Positions 1-7,283 of a stretch of DNA of 64,000 nucleotides are shown here, piece by piece. The position numbers and the translations under genes were made by a program. Position 1 is the stretch's first letter; the number at the start of each line of letters is the position of its first letter. The DNA comes from JANXQZ01 sp038225555 (GTDB taxonomy: Bacteria > Acidobacteriota > Terriglobia > Bryobacterales > Bryobacteraceae), in assembly GCA_038225555.1 (NCBI GenBank), contig JBBRRB010000023.1:1-64000 (forward strand). Reading direction: 5' to 3'. A model generated the notes under the pieces. It was given only the letters and a program-made list of their open reading frames with translations, did no database searches and had not been told where the DNA came from.

Positions 1-366
1 CGGAGGGTGCCGGAACCATTGCTGTACGTCCGCAAGCCCCCCAACGTCGAGACTGTGTTAGTTTCCCCCGGTCGCGCTGCTGACGGCAGGGTTCATTAAG
101 CCCTGAATGAGGATTTCGCGCGAATCGTTCTCAGGGGTGTAACTCGCCAAACGCTTTACCGACATCTCGGGCCAGATGGCTCGCTTCGTGAGGATGGAAA
201 AAAGGTGCTGGCGACATGATCTTCAGAGCGGTCTAATACATGCTGGATCAATTCCGCTGTTTTGGGCTTACAACCCCTTTACCCCTACTAACGGGCGAAC
301 GATTGATAACTTCACTTATCGCTCTTTCAATATTCCGTGAAATGCGCAGGTGCGCACTAACGCAAT
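1..366. other. Left-edge stretch without a supported gene
   Basis: No convincing gene is seen. A 28-codon minus-strand frame (131..217) and a plus-strand frame from 240 lack a ribosome-binding site and any recognisable protein similarity. The stretch lies downstream of the minus-strand partition genes, so it may hold the end of that transcript. Confidence 0.4.
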
Positions 367-1392
367 CTATCGGCGGCCAGCGTTTGCCGCCCGGTACGCC
401 CGAAATCCATCGCCTAAAAAGCATTCAGGAACGGCTCTCCGAAGCACTGTCAAGTGGTTACGAATGTTAGGTGCCCGAGAAAGGGCCGCAGCCTTGGTGG
501 AAGTGAAATAGAGGAGTTCCTCGTCCACTGCCCGCTCGCCGGTTGTCTGTAACGAGTTTTGCTGGCAGGCATCGATCAACTCTTGGAGGAAAACGCCGCT
601 CGGCTCTGCACCGAAGGCCTGTTTAATGGATGTGCCCAGCGCCGCCATGAGAGGAGTTATAACAGCCTCAGAGGGTGTTGACTCAAGACCCCTGGGGCCT
701 GTATCAAAGCTTCGATCATCAAACGCCGCTTCTCCAACCGACGCGGACACAGCATGAACATACACAATTCCCTTGCCGGTCTTGGTCACATACCGCCTGT
801 TGCGCCGCTTCTGGTCGGCACTCGCTACGGCGTAGCTGGATACCCGGTATAACGTCGGTGTATTGCGTCTTACATCCGCTTCATGCTCGATCTGAAGGAA
901 ACCCTTCTCGATCAGGCGGGGAATCAGCTCTCTAACCGTCTTAATATTGATTCGAGCTTCCACCGAAATGCGCTGGAGGCTGCAGTGAACAAGCCGGAAA
1001 TCTTCTGAATCCTGGTTCCCCGCTCCCCAGAGAAGGTCGTAAACCTTCCGCTCCACGGCTGACAGAGCATCATGCGCCTGCTGAATGGGCCGCACTCGTT
1101 TCTGTTCAAAGAATGTGCCCAGACCTTCGGCCTGCCAAAGAGCCCTGGTCGGATTCAGTGGCCTCCAAGGCAGAGGTTCAGGCTCACACCCCCTGGGTGA
1201 TAAGCCTGAATCCCCTGCAATGTGCACACCAACGACAGTGGCTTGTGGTTCATCACCCAGGGGTTGTGTCTCAACAACCTGTGGCCTTAGAAAACTTAGA
1301 TTAGACCGCGTAATCGGACTGTTAATAATGTCCGCGACCGCCGCTTCCAGGTCTTCCTCAGGCAACCTGCGTTTTTTCTTGTTGGCTGACAT
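367..1392 (-). CDS. Winged-helix DNA-binding protein of a plasmid-type partition/replication cassette
   Basis: About 341 residues from the ATG at 1392; a TTG six bases upstream is an alternative start. Residues about 110-190 form a helix-turn-helix/winged-helix segment (start LSAVERKVYDLLW, recognition region around RINIKTVRELIPRLIEKGF). The N-terminus is basic (NKKKRR), residues 40-80 are Pro/Gly-rich and low-complexity, and the C-terminus is basic. The start overlaps the end of parA by about 35 nt in the same orientation, so the two are probably translationally coupled. By position it could be the centromere-binding partner of ParA (a ParB analogue), but it has no recognisable ParB/Spo0J domain. 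That role is inferred from gene order only; a regulator of replication is the alternative. Confidence 0.6.
   Translation of the reverse strand: MSANKKKRRLPEEDLEAAVADIINSPITRSNLSFLRPQVVETQPLGDEPQATVVGVHIAGDSGLSPRGCEPEPLPWRPLNPTRALWQAEGLGTFFEQKRVRPIQQAHDALSAVERKVYDLLWGAGNQDSEDFRLVHCSLQRISVEARINIKTVRELIPRLIEKGFLQIEHEADVRRNTPTLYRVSSYAVASADQKRRNRRYVTKTGKGIVYVHAVSASVGEAAFDDRSFDTGPRGLESTPSEAVITPLMAALGTSIKQAFGAEPSGVFLQELIDACQQNSLQTTGERAVDEELLYFTSTKAAALSRAPNIRNHLTVLRRAVPECFLGDGFRAYRAANAGRR
1185..1268. repeat. Long inverted repeat inside the winged-helix gene, possible partition site
   Basis: CACACCCCCTGGGTGAT (1185-1201) is matched in inverted orientation by ATCACCCAGGGGTTGTG (1252-1268), with one mismatch in 17 bp. 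The 50-bp spacer contains the palindrome TGTGCACA (1221-1228) and a further AAGCC/GGCTT pair (1202-1206 and 1240-1244). It lies within coding sequence for the low-complexity part of the protein. Nested inverted repeats beside parA are typical of centromere-like sites, but the function is inferred. Confidence 0.4.
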
Positions 1393-2167
1393 TCGCAAGC
1401 TTCTCCGGAAGTATCCCGTAAAACGTCAGGAGCTGATCGGAGACGCTGCGATAATCTTCCAGACATTTCGCCTTGGCATCCACATCAGCAATAAATTGGC
1501 GCAGTCGAATCGCCTTCGCCACCACGGAATCGGTGCGGATGCTCGGCAGAACCGCAACATTGTAATTTTCGCTAATCAGCTTGATCATCTTCATCACCAT
1601 CTCGGTGTTCTGGTAGCGATGGTCCACGATCGTAGGCAGCAGTCCAACACACCGGCAGCTCTTCTTGATCTGCGCTTCAAGCTGCTCGGAAGTGTTGAAG
1701 AATGCCGTGGCACCCGTGATGCTCAAAGCATCCATCGAAATCGGGATCAGATAGTCGGTGGTATAAACCATCGCACAGATCTGCATCAGGCTCAAGGACG
1801 GGCCGATGTCGATCAGAACCGCGTCGTAGTTCTCTTCAATCGGCTGAAAAATCGTCTCGAAAATCCTCTCTCGCCCGATTGTGCCCGTGGCGCGTTGCTC
1901 GGCTTCCAGCGTGTCGCGGTTGCTGCAAAGCACATCGAGCCGTTCAATGGGGTGCATGACGCAATCGGCCAAACGGCGCTTATTCCAAAGAAAGTCGTTC
2001 AGGTACAGTTCGGGCTTGACGCGCAAGATCGACCCGATGGAACCCTGAGGGTCGGCGTCCACCAACAGCGTTCGCAAGCCACGCTCCGCCCACAGCCGGG
2101 CCAGCGTAATCGCTGTCGTGGTCTTGCCAACGCCCCCCCTTTGATTTCCAATCGTCAAACGGATCAC
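1358..2167 (-). CDS. parA: ParA-type partition ATPase
   Basis: A 269-residue ParA/MinD-family ATPase that would position and segregate the replicon using ATP. The N-terminus has the P-loop GGVGKTTT (residues 11-18), followed by LLVDADPQGS (the Walker A' region) and VLIDIGPSLS (Walker B), as in plasmid ParA proteins. The residue before GGVGK is Arg, where most ParA proteins have the signature Lys of the deviant Walker motif. Translation starts at a GTG that overlaps the stop of the upstream HTH gene by 4 nt, so the genes are coupled. It has no long N-terminal DNA-binding domain; the small HTH protein encoded just upstream may supply it, the reverse of type Ia ParA fusions. Confidence 0.9.
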   Translation of the reverse strand: MIRLTIGNQRGGVGKTTTAITLARLWAERGLRTLLVDADPQGSIGSILRVKPELYLNDFLWNKRRLADCVMHPIERLDVLCSNRDTLEAEQRATGTIGRERIFETIFQPIEENYDAVLIDIGPSLSLMQICAMVYTTDYLIPISMDALSITGATAFFNTSEQLEAQIKKSCRCVGLLPTIVDHRYQNTEMVMKMIKLISENYNVAVLPSIRTDSVVAKAIRLRQFIADVDAKAKCLEDYRSVSDQLLTFYGILPEKLANVSQQEKTQVA

Positions 2168-2355
2168 CTGGCCATCTCCTCCCGAATTGCCTCGATTTGT
2201 TGAGGAATCCAGATCCGATAATTATTGTCTGGATCGCGTTGCGGCTCAGGGATCCTGCCATCCTGAAGCATCCTGTAGAGTGTTTTGGTCGCTACACCCA
2301 AAATTCGGGCAACCTGAGCCGTGGTCAATAGCTGAGCTGTCCTTTTCCGCCTCAT
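2164..2355 (-). CDS. Small helix-turn-helix (MerR/excisionase-type) protein
   Basis: A 63-residue protein from the ATG at 2355. It has a basic N-terminus, then an HTH_17-type motif (LLTTAQVARILGVATKTLYR), then a short wing (RIPEPQRDPDNNYRIW) as in excisionase and MerR-like DNA-binding domains. Longer upstream starts lack similarity and were rejected. It overlaps parA by 4 nt and lies between rep and parA, which suggests that it autoregulates the partition operon or provides the DNA-binding half of a split type Ia ParA. Confidence 0.75.
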   Translation of the reverse strand: MRRKRTAQLLTTAQVARILGVATKTLYRMLQDGRIPEPQRDPDNNYRIWIPQQIEAIREEMAR

Positions 2356-2565
2356 TGGTTTTCTTCGATGATATGGGAATACACTTTCGAATGCAACATC
2401 ATTGGACGTTAGCCCAGAAGTCTGTACAATCTCAAACGGGATATGGTTTATGACCCATGGGCTTTGATACAACAACTTTAGCGAATAGGCCAACGCCCAG
2501 AGGTGATGGATCATAAGGAGTGGGTTACGGCTACACGCACGACCGGTGTAGTAACGTGGAAATCC

Positions 2566-4098
2566 CTACCGGAACAACCGCTGCTGCGAGTGCTGTTTCT
2601 TCCAGCGCTCCAGAGTCGGCAGATCCAACTTTTCCCTCAACTTAGCACGCAAGCGGCTGAGCGCCACCTCTTTGCGCGTCGCCTCCGGCACGCGGCTGAA
2701 CCAATCCGTCTGTTCGCTTCGAATGGCCTTCAACTCTTCCCCCACAGCGCTCTCCAGCCGCTCGGCCGTGGGATAGTCGGCCTGAAAGCGGTCGCGCACC
2801 TTCTGCTGACAAAATTCATCGTAATCGTTCTGCAGAGCCGCCGCCAACGTTTGCTGCTCCTGTTCTTCCCGTTGCTGCATTTCTCGTTTGCGACGCCTGC
2901 TCGCGGTCTCGAATTCGTCTGGAACATACAGATTCTGCTCGATCGCCCAAATATAAAAACCAGCCGGATTTGAGATTTTTCCCCTACTGCGCCGATCCTG
3001 CTGGATGAGATAATCGGCATACTCAATTTGGTCGGCTACTGGCTGGTCGCTCGAGGCGTTCAAGGCCATTTGCCGAGCTTTCCTCTCAACTACACCTCTC
3101 TGGACCAGTTGCCCTACCCATGGGGGAAGGTTCGCTTCCAGGGCCGCGCGCGCATCCGGATTAATCACATCGGCGAAATTAGGCAACGACAGCAGCCGGG
3201 CCCCGGGCGATAGCGTCAGCTTATAATCGCTCCCCTCGCTGTTGTGAACGAATTCCCAGCCTGCCAGGTACCCGATCTTCGTAAGCTCTTGAAGAGACGG
3301 CTCCAGCACCGCCCGCGCCTTGGAAAGATGGGGATAAGCCCGGATATGCAGCAGTTGGCACAGATCCCGGTAGTTCTTTTCCACCGCTTGCCCGCGGCTG
3401 GCGTAAAACCATACGCTGAGATGGCCGAATAGCGCCTTTGCGATATCGCGGCTCAGTTGCAAATAGGCGTTGAAATCCAGGGGAAGGAGATAGCCTTGGT
3501 TGAGGTTGGTAAGCTGCCAATGGGACAGGTGGACGTGGTAGAAATCCGATCTGGTTCCATCGTGCAACTCCTCGCCCACCAGCACGACGCGATCAAAAAC
3601 ATGGAACGTATCGCTCGCGTACTGCTTTCGGTCTGCGAGATAGATCGAGGCTTCGGACATAATCGTCGTGGCGACCATGCGCTTGCACCAGTCGTTGATT
3701 TCATCGTAGTGGAAGCCTCCTTTCCGAAGCCGCAGCAGCTTGATCATCTCGGCGCCGGTAAAGCGGATCGGGTTGCTAAGCTGCCCCTGAATTTCTCGCT
3801 GGTCGAGAGCTAACTTCATGAGAGCCATATACTTGTCCCGATCGGCAGTGGTCGGCAAACCGAGGCTGGGGATGCCCTCGATCACGGCTTTGGCTTGGAT
3901 GCGTTGCCCATCGGGTCGCCGAAAGATCTGCGTGATGGTGCGGGAGATCTCCCGATTCGCAGTGGATGCGAAAAACCCAAGCGAATGCAGGCTTTTTTCC
4001 ACTCGGACCAGATCCACTGAATGCTCTTGGATACGTTCTTCAACAACAACAGGCAAGCAGGGTTGAGATTGCAGTTTGAGAAGTTGTCTGGTCGCCAT
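2566..4098 (-). CDS. repA: Plasmid replication initiator protein (RepA/RPA family)
   Basis: A 510-residue protein resembling the 'replication initiator protein A' family of iteron plasmids. The family-like core covers residues about 30-330, with blocks such as HSLGFFASTANREISR, GFHYDEINDWCKRM and LFGHLSVWFYASRGQ. This is a bipartite winged-helix architecture that binds iterons and opens the origin. The C-terminal third is charged and probably coiled coil (RRRKREMQQREEQEQQ). It starts at the ATG at 4098, directly downstream of an AT-rich stretch and six iterons (4192-4356), which is the classical position for an autoregulated initiator. The orientation matches the parA genes, giving a rep-HTH-parA-wHTH cassette. 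No frameshift is seen, so the gene is probably functional. Confidence 0.85.
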   Translation of the reverse strand: MATRQLLKLQSQPCLPVVVEERIQEHSVDLVRVEKSLHSLGFFASTANREISRTITQIFRRPDGQRIQAKAVIEGIPSLGLPTTADRDKYMALMKLALDQREIQGQLSNPIRFTGAEMIKLLRLRKGGFHYDEINDWCKRMVATTIMSEASIYLADRKQYASDTFHVFDRVVLVGEELHDGTRSDFYHVHLSHWQLTNLNQGYLLPLDFNAYLQLSRDIAKALFGHLSVWFYASRGQAVEKNYRDLCQLLHIRAYPHLSKARAVLEPSLQELTKIGYLAGWEFVHNSEGSDYKLTLSPGARLLSLPNFADVINPDARAALEANLPPWVGQLVQRGVVERKARQMALNASSDQPVADQIEYADYLIQQDRRSRGKISNPAGFYIWAIEQNLYVPDEFETASRRRKREMQQREEQEQQTLAAALQNDYDEFCQQKVRDRFQADYPTAERLESAVGEELKAIRSEQTDWFSRVPEATRKEVALSRLRAKLREKLDLPTLERWKKQHSQQRLFR

Positions 4099-4109
4099 TT
4101 GTTGTTGTT

Positions 4110-4190
4110 GATGAATGTACTATGAACAGAACTATGAAAACCTATAGCATTTTGTATAACTATGAAAAACAACGAGATACACTGCATTTA
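4110..4190. other. AT-rich segment next to iterons (candidate DNA unwinding element)
   Basis: This stretch is far richer in A+T than its surroundings and contains three ACTATGAA repeats (near 4119, 4131 and 4159). It lies between the iterons and the rep start. In iteron plasmids such a segment is the unwinding element and also carries the rep promoter; both roles are inferred here. Confidence 0.5.
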
Positions 4191-4191
4191 T

Positions 4192-4356
4192 TTCCACGGA
4201 CCTACACCAAATTGACCACGGACCTACACCATCAGTTCCACGGACCTACACTCTTTTCCACGCGCCTACACCATTCAGCCCCTTTTTCGGTGTAGTTCTG
4301 TGGAGAACTCCTTGGTTTGGATCCCAATAAGCAGCCAACGGTGTAGTTCCGTGGAA
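4192..4356. repeat. Iteron array, candidate origin of replication
   Basis: Six copies of a 17-mer with consensus TTCCACGGACCTACACC. Four are direct, at 4192-4208, 4214-4230 (first two bases differ), 4236-4252 (last base differs) and 4256-4272 (GCG variant), spaced 22, 22 and 20 bp, close to two helical turns. Two are inverted, at 4289-4305 (variant) and 4340-4356. They lie directly upstream of the RepA-type initiator and its AT-rich leader. The number, phase and position match an iteron-controlled plasmid origin with an inverted pair for initiator autoregulation. Confidence 0.8.
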
Positions 4357-4411
4357 ATGAGACCCATAACACCCGGGTCCAGAACCAAAACCCACTGGTA
4401 TTGATTCAACA

Positions 4412-4450
4412 GTGGGCAGCCAATCCTGGTTGCAAGCCTTTCAGGCGGCG
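4412..4450. repeat. Double-hairpin repeat, left copy
   Basis: It begins GTGGGCAGCCAATCCTGG and can form a first stem GCAGCC/GGTTGC (4416-4433, one G-U pair) followed by a weaker AGCC...GGC stem. A close, better conserved copy lies at 7122-7163. The left copy ends 15 nt before the TIR gene, so the pair brackets the two-gene operon. Confidence 0.6.
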
Positions 4451-4465
4451 TAAGCTTGATGGTGC

Positions 4466-5596
4466 ATGCCAACGCCCACCCGCCAGCCTCCCGAAAACTT
4501 CCTGGTAGCGTTTTCTCTCGCCGGAGAACAACGCGATTTAGTGCGCGCCGTTGCAGAAGCAGTGGAGCAAGAACTCGGTTCGCCAAACGTCTTCTTCGAT
4601 GAGTGGTTCGAGCACTATATCGCCGGATCCGATGCCGACCTGAAGCTCCAAAAACTCTATAGCGAACAATGCGCGCTGGCGGTCGTCTGCGTCTCGGAGC
4701 GTTATGGGGGCAAACCGTGGACCAAGGCCGAACACGCTGCCATTCGCGCTCGAGACATGCAGGCGCAAGACGAACGCGGCCGCCTCGGCATTCTGCCAAT
4801 CCGCGTTGGCGACGGCGAGATCGAAGGCATCCTCTTCAACACCATCGCTCCGGACATCCGCACCAGGACTCCACAACAGGCCGCCAGGCTGATCATCGAT
4901 CGCTTAAACCTCATCATTCCATCCCGCATCGCAGCAGCTCCCCCCATACCCGACTGGCCCGAACATCCGCCAACCCTGCAATGGCCCATGGCCGACCGCA
5001 CCGATGCGCGCACCGCGTTCGGGAACTTGCTCACGCGCAACGCACCGTCTCGCTTCCTGCCAGTGCGCGGCCCCTCCGAAGTGGGCAAGAGCCATATCAC
5101 CAAGCAGATGCTCAGCAACGCGCTCCGCATGCCAAACCTTGCTTGCGGCCGCTTCGACTTCAAGGGCATTACCGACCTGGACGCCGAAGTACGCCCGTTC
5201 GTCCAAGATCTGGAAATCCCCATGCCACCGGCCAGCCTGCGACTGAACGAACGCCTCGGCCACATCCTTGACGCGCTCAAGCAGCGTGCCCGGCCTACGC
5301 TATTGGTGTTCGATACCTACGAGGCCGCAGGCGAAGCCAGCGAATGGGTGGAGAAGCAACTGCTGCCCACATTAATTCGCGCCGCTTGGCTGCGCGTGGT
5401 CATCGTCGGGCAAAAGGTGCCGAAATCGACCGACGCAATCTGCCTCGTGCTCCAACCACCGCCCCCGGAGGAATGGTTTCTTTTCGGTCAGCAGAACAAG
5501 CCGGGCGAAGCCACGCTCGAGGACGTCCGCCTAGTGCACCATTTGTGTGACGGCAGGGCCAGAGTTTTGGCCCAACTCTTCGGAGCCAGGAGCTAG
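4466..5596 (+). CDS. TIR-domain STAND-like NTPase (candidate NADase immune effector)
   Basis: A 376-residue protein. Residues about 10-150 are a bacterial TIR-like domain: FLVAFSLAGE (strand A), VFFDEWFE (strand B), LAVVCVSERYGGKPWTKAEH. Glu89 in PWTKAEH is in the position of the catalytic Glu of NAD-cleaving TIR domains. Residues about 185-376 are a P-loop NTPase with Walker A GPSEVGKS (202-209) and Walker B LLVFDTYE (about 279-286). STAND proteins normally continue into a winged helix and repeats; here the ORF stops and these parts are in the next gene, two bases downstream. Known biology: TIR-STAND proteins sense phage or other cues through the repeats and deplete NAD. That activity is inferred here. 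Start chosen at ATG 4466; no strong Shine-Dalgarno is visible. Confidence 0.75.
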   Translation: MPTPTRQPPENFLVAFSLAGEQRDLVRAVAEAVEQELGSPNVFFDEWFEHYIAGSDADLKLQKLYSEQCALAVVCVSERYGGKPWTKAEHAAIRARDMQAQDERGRLGILPIRVGDGEIEGILFNTIAPDIRTRTPQQAARLIIDRLNLIIPSRIAAAPPIPDWPEHPPTLQWPMADRTDARTAFGNLLTRNAPSRFLPVRGPSEVGKSHITKQMLSNALRMPNLACGRFDFKGITDLDAEVRPFVQDLEIPMPPASLRLNERLGHILDALKQRARPTLLVFDTYEAAGEASEWVEKQLLPTLIRAAWLRVVIVGQKVPKSTDAICLVLQPPPPEEWFLFGQQNKPGEATLEDVRLVHHLCDGRARVLAQLFGARS

Positions 5597-5598
5597 CC

Positions 5599-7119
5599 AT
5601 GGATCTTGCTGAACAACTGCGCGTCCTTCAGGAAGCCCAAGATAATCCTGGGAAGCTGGCGCTAGCCACGGTGGACCTCGCATATCCCGCGCTGCCCGAC
5701 GCCGAACGCGCTGCTCTCAAGACCGCCCTCGAAGCCGCCGCCATTCCGCACTGGTGCGATGAAGCCATCCTCGCCGCCCTGCTTGAAATTCCCCAGCAGG
5801 AAAGCTCCGTTCAGCTCGACCGCCTGCGCAAGCTGAAGATCATAGAGCCATTCCCGGCCCGAGGCACCAACGCAGTGAATGTTCACGAGGCATCTAGGCT
5901 GGCGCTTCGCAAACAGATGGCGGCGGACGAGCCCGCCCGCTTCCGCATACTGGGAACTCGGGCCGCGGCTTATTTCGCGGATAATCTCACGCAAGCTGGA
6001 CGCGTTGAGTGGATGTATCACCTGCTGTGCGGCGATCCGGAGCGCGGTGCCAATGAATTGGAGAAGCTGGAGCGTGACTGGTCCCGCACCGCGCGACCGG
6101 AGGAACGCTACGCTTTGGCGGCGGCGCTCCGAGAACTCGATGATTCTCGGCTGGTGCAGGGCCGCACGCGGGTATGTGTCCTACTCGTGACCGCATGGAC
6201 CCGCGTAAGTCGAGGCGAAGCCTCACAACTAGCAGACATGGCCGGCATCATTCTCGACTTGGCTAGGTCCCTAGCCGACCCATCGGCCGAAGCTGAGGCT
6301 CAGGCTCTATTGGGCGATGCTTTGGAAGCACAAGGCAAGCTGGCGGAGGCGCAATCAGCGTTCGAAAAATATCTAGCGATCAGCCAGCGCTTAGCGGAAC
6401 AACACCCGAGCAACGCTGGCCGCCAACGGGATTTAGCGGTCGCGCACAGCCGGGTTGGCGGGGTGTTCGAAGCGCAAGGCAAGCTGGCTGAGGCGCAGGC
6501 GGCGTTTGAAAAATATTTGGCAATGAGCCAGCGCTTAGCAGAGCAAAACCCGAGCAACGCGGGCTGGGAACGCGGATTGGCTGTGGCGCACAACCGGGTG
6601 GGCGGGGTGTTCGAGGCGCAAGGCAAGCTGGCGGCAGCGCAGACGTCGTTTGAAAAGCATTTGGCAATGAGCCAGCGCTTAGCGGAGCAGGACCCAAGCA
6701 ACGCGGGTTGGCAACGGGCTTTGGCTGTGGCGCACAACCGGGTGGGCGGGGTGTTGGAGGCGCAAGGCAAGCTGGCGGAGGCCCAGACGGCGTTTGAAAA
6801 GGATTTGGAGATCAGCCAGCGACTAGCGGAGCAAGACCCAAGCAACGCGGGCTGGCAACGGGATTTGGCGGCAGCGCACAGCCGCATGGGCGGGGTGTTG
6901 GAGGCGCAAGGCAAGCTGGCGGAGGCCCAGACGGCATTTGAAAAGTGTTTGGCGATCTGCCAGGGCTTAGCGGAGCAAGACCTAAGCAACGCGGGTTGGC
7001 AACGGGCTTTGGCTGTGGCGCACAGCCGCATGGGCGGGGTGTTTAAGGCGCAAGGCAAGCTAGCAGAGGCGCAGGCAGCGTTTAAAAAATCCAAAGCGAT
7101 CACTCAGCGCTTAACATAA
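5599..7119 (+). CDS. Winged-helix/TPR partner of the TIR-NTPase (sensor half of a split STAND)
   Basis: A 506-residue protein beginning two bases after the TIR-NTPase stop; its AGGAG (around 5587-5591) lies inside the end of that gene, so translation is coupled. Residues 1-130 are helical and resemble the winged-helix arm that follows STAND NTPases (LLEIPQQESSVQLDRLRKLKI, then NVHEASRLALRKQ). From about residue 235 to the end come six TPR-like repeats of exactly 48 residues, each around EAQGKLAEAQ.AFEK followed by LAEQ.PSNAGWQR. The repeats are nearly identical at DNA level. By analogy with STAND proteins this is the ligand-sensing arm that controls the TIR-NTPase in trans; that is inference. 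A bare TPR scaffold is the alternative. Confidence 0.7.
   Translation: MDLAEQLRVLQEAQDNPGKLALATVDLAYPALPDAERAALKTALEAAAIPHWCDEAILAALLEIPQQESSVQLDRLRKLKIIEPFPARGTNAVNVHEASRLALRKQMAADEPARFRILGTRAAAYFADNLTQAGRVEWMYHLLCGDPERGANELEKLERDWSRTARPEERYALAAALRELDDSRLVQGRTRVCVLLVTAWTRVSRGEASQLADMAGIILDLARSLADPSAEAEAQALLGDALEAQGKLAEAQSAFEKYLAISQRLAEQHPSNAGRQRDLAVAHSRVGGVFEAQGKLAEAQAAFEKYLAMSQRLAEQNPSNAGWERGLAVAHNRVGGVFEAQGKLAAAQTSFEKHLAMSQRLAEQDPSNAGWQRALAVAHNRVGGVLEAQGKLAEAQTAFEKDLEISQRLAEQDPSNAGWQRDLAAAHSRMGGVLEAQGKLAEAQTAFEKCLAICQGLAEQDLSNAGWQRALAVAHSRMGGVFKAQGKLAEAQAAFKKSKAITQRLT
6331..7110 (+). repeat. Six in-phase 144-bp tandem repeats coding for TPR-like units
   Basis: The anchor CAAGGCAAGC begins at 6331, 6475, 6619, 6763, 6907 and 7051, exactly 144 bp (48 codons) each time. 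The intervening sequence is highly similar between units. Such uniformity implies recent expansion or gene conversion and a copy number that may vary between strains. Confidence 0.9.
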
Positions 7120-7121
7120 CC

Positions 7122-7163
7122 GTGGGGCAGCCAATCCTGGCTGCAGCCGCCTTTCCAGGCGGC
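7122..7163. repeat. Double-hairpin repeat, right copy
   Basis: Two perfect adjacent stems: GCAGCC/GGCTGC (7127-7132 with 7139-7144) and GCCGCC/GGCGGC (7146-7151 with 7158-7163), each with a 6-nt loop. It begins three bases after the TPR gene stop. It matches the left copy at 4412-4450. It could act as a transcription terminator, a REP-like element, or the end of a mobile unit. Confidence 0.65.
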
Positions 7164-7283
7164 TCGAAAAGACCCAGTACCATAAATCTCCAAAATTCTT
7201 TCACTGAAAACAAGCCTCTTACCCTCCACCTTTCCCGAATTCCCCACCAATTCCCTTGACACCGCCCCTATATTCAAATCAGA

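Noticed and set aside
240..470. 76-codon plus-strand frame at the left edge
   Set aside because: No ribosome site, no recognisable similarity, and it overlaps the end of the winged-helix gene on the other strand.
1085..2203. 372-codon plus-strand frame across the partition genes
   Set aside because: It is antisense to parA and the winged-helix gene, which have clear motifs; long antisense frames are expected in GC-rich DNA.
4192..4356. Possible CRISPR array
   Set aside because: Repeats are 17 bp with 3-6 bp gaps in a fixed phase and two are inverted; this is an iteron set, and no cas gene is present.
6300..7103. 267-codon minus-strand frame with Ala/Ser/Cys repeats
   Set aside because: It is the shadow of the 144-bp TPR repeats on the other strand.
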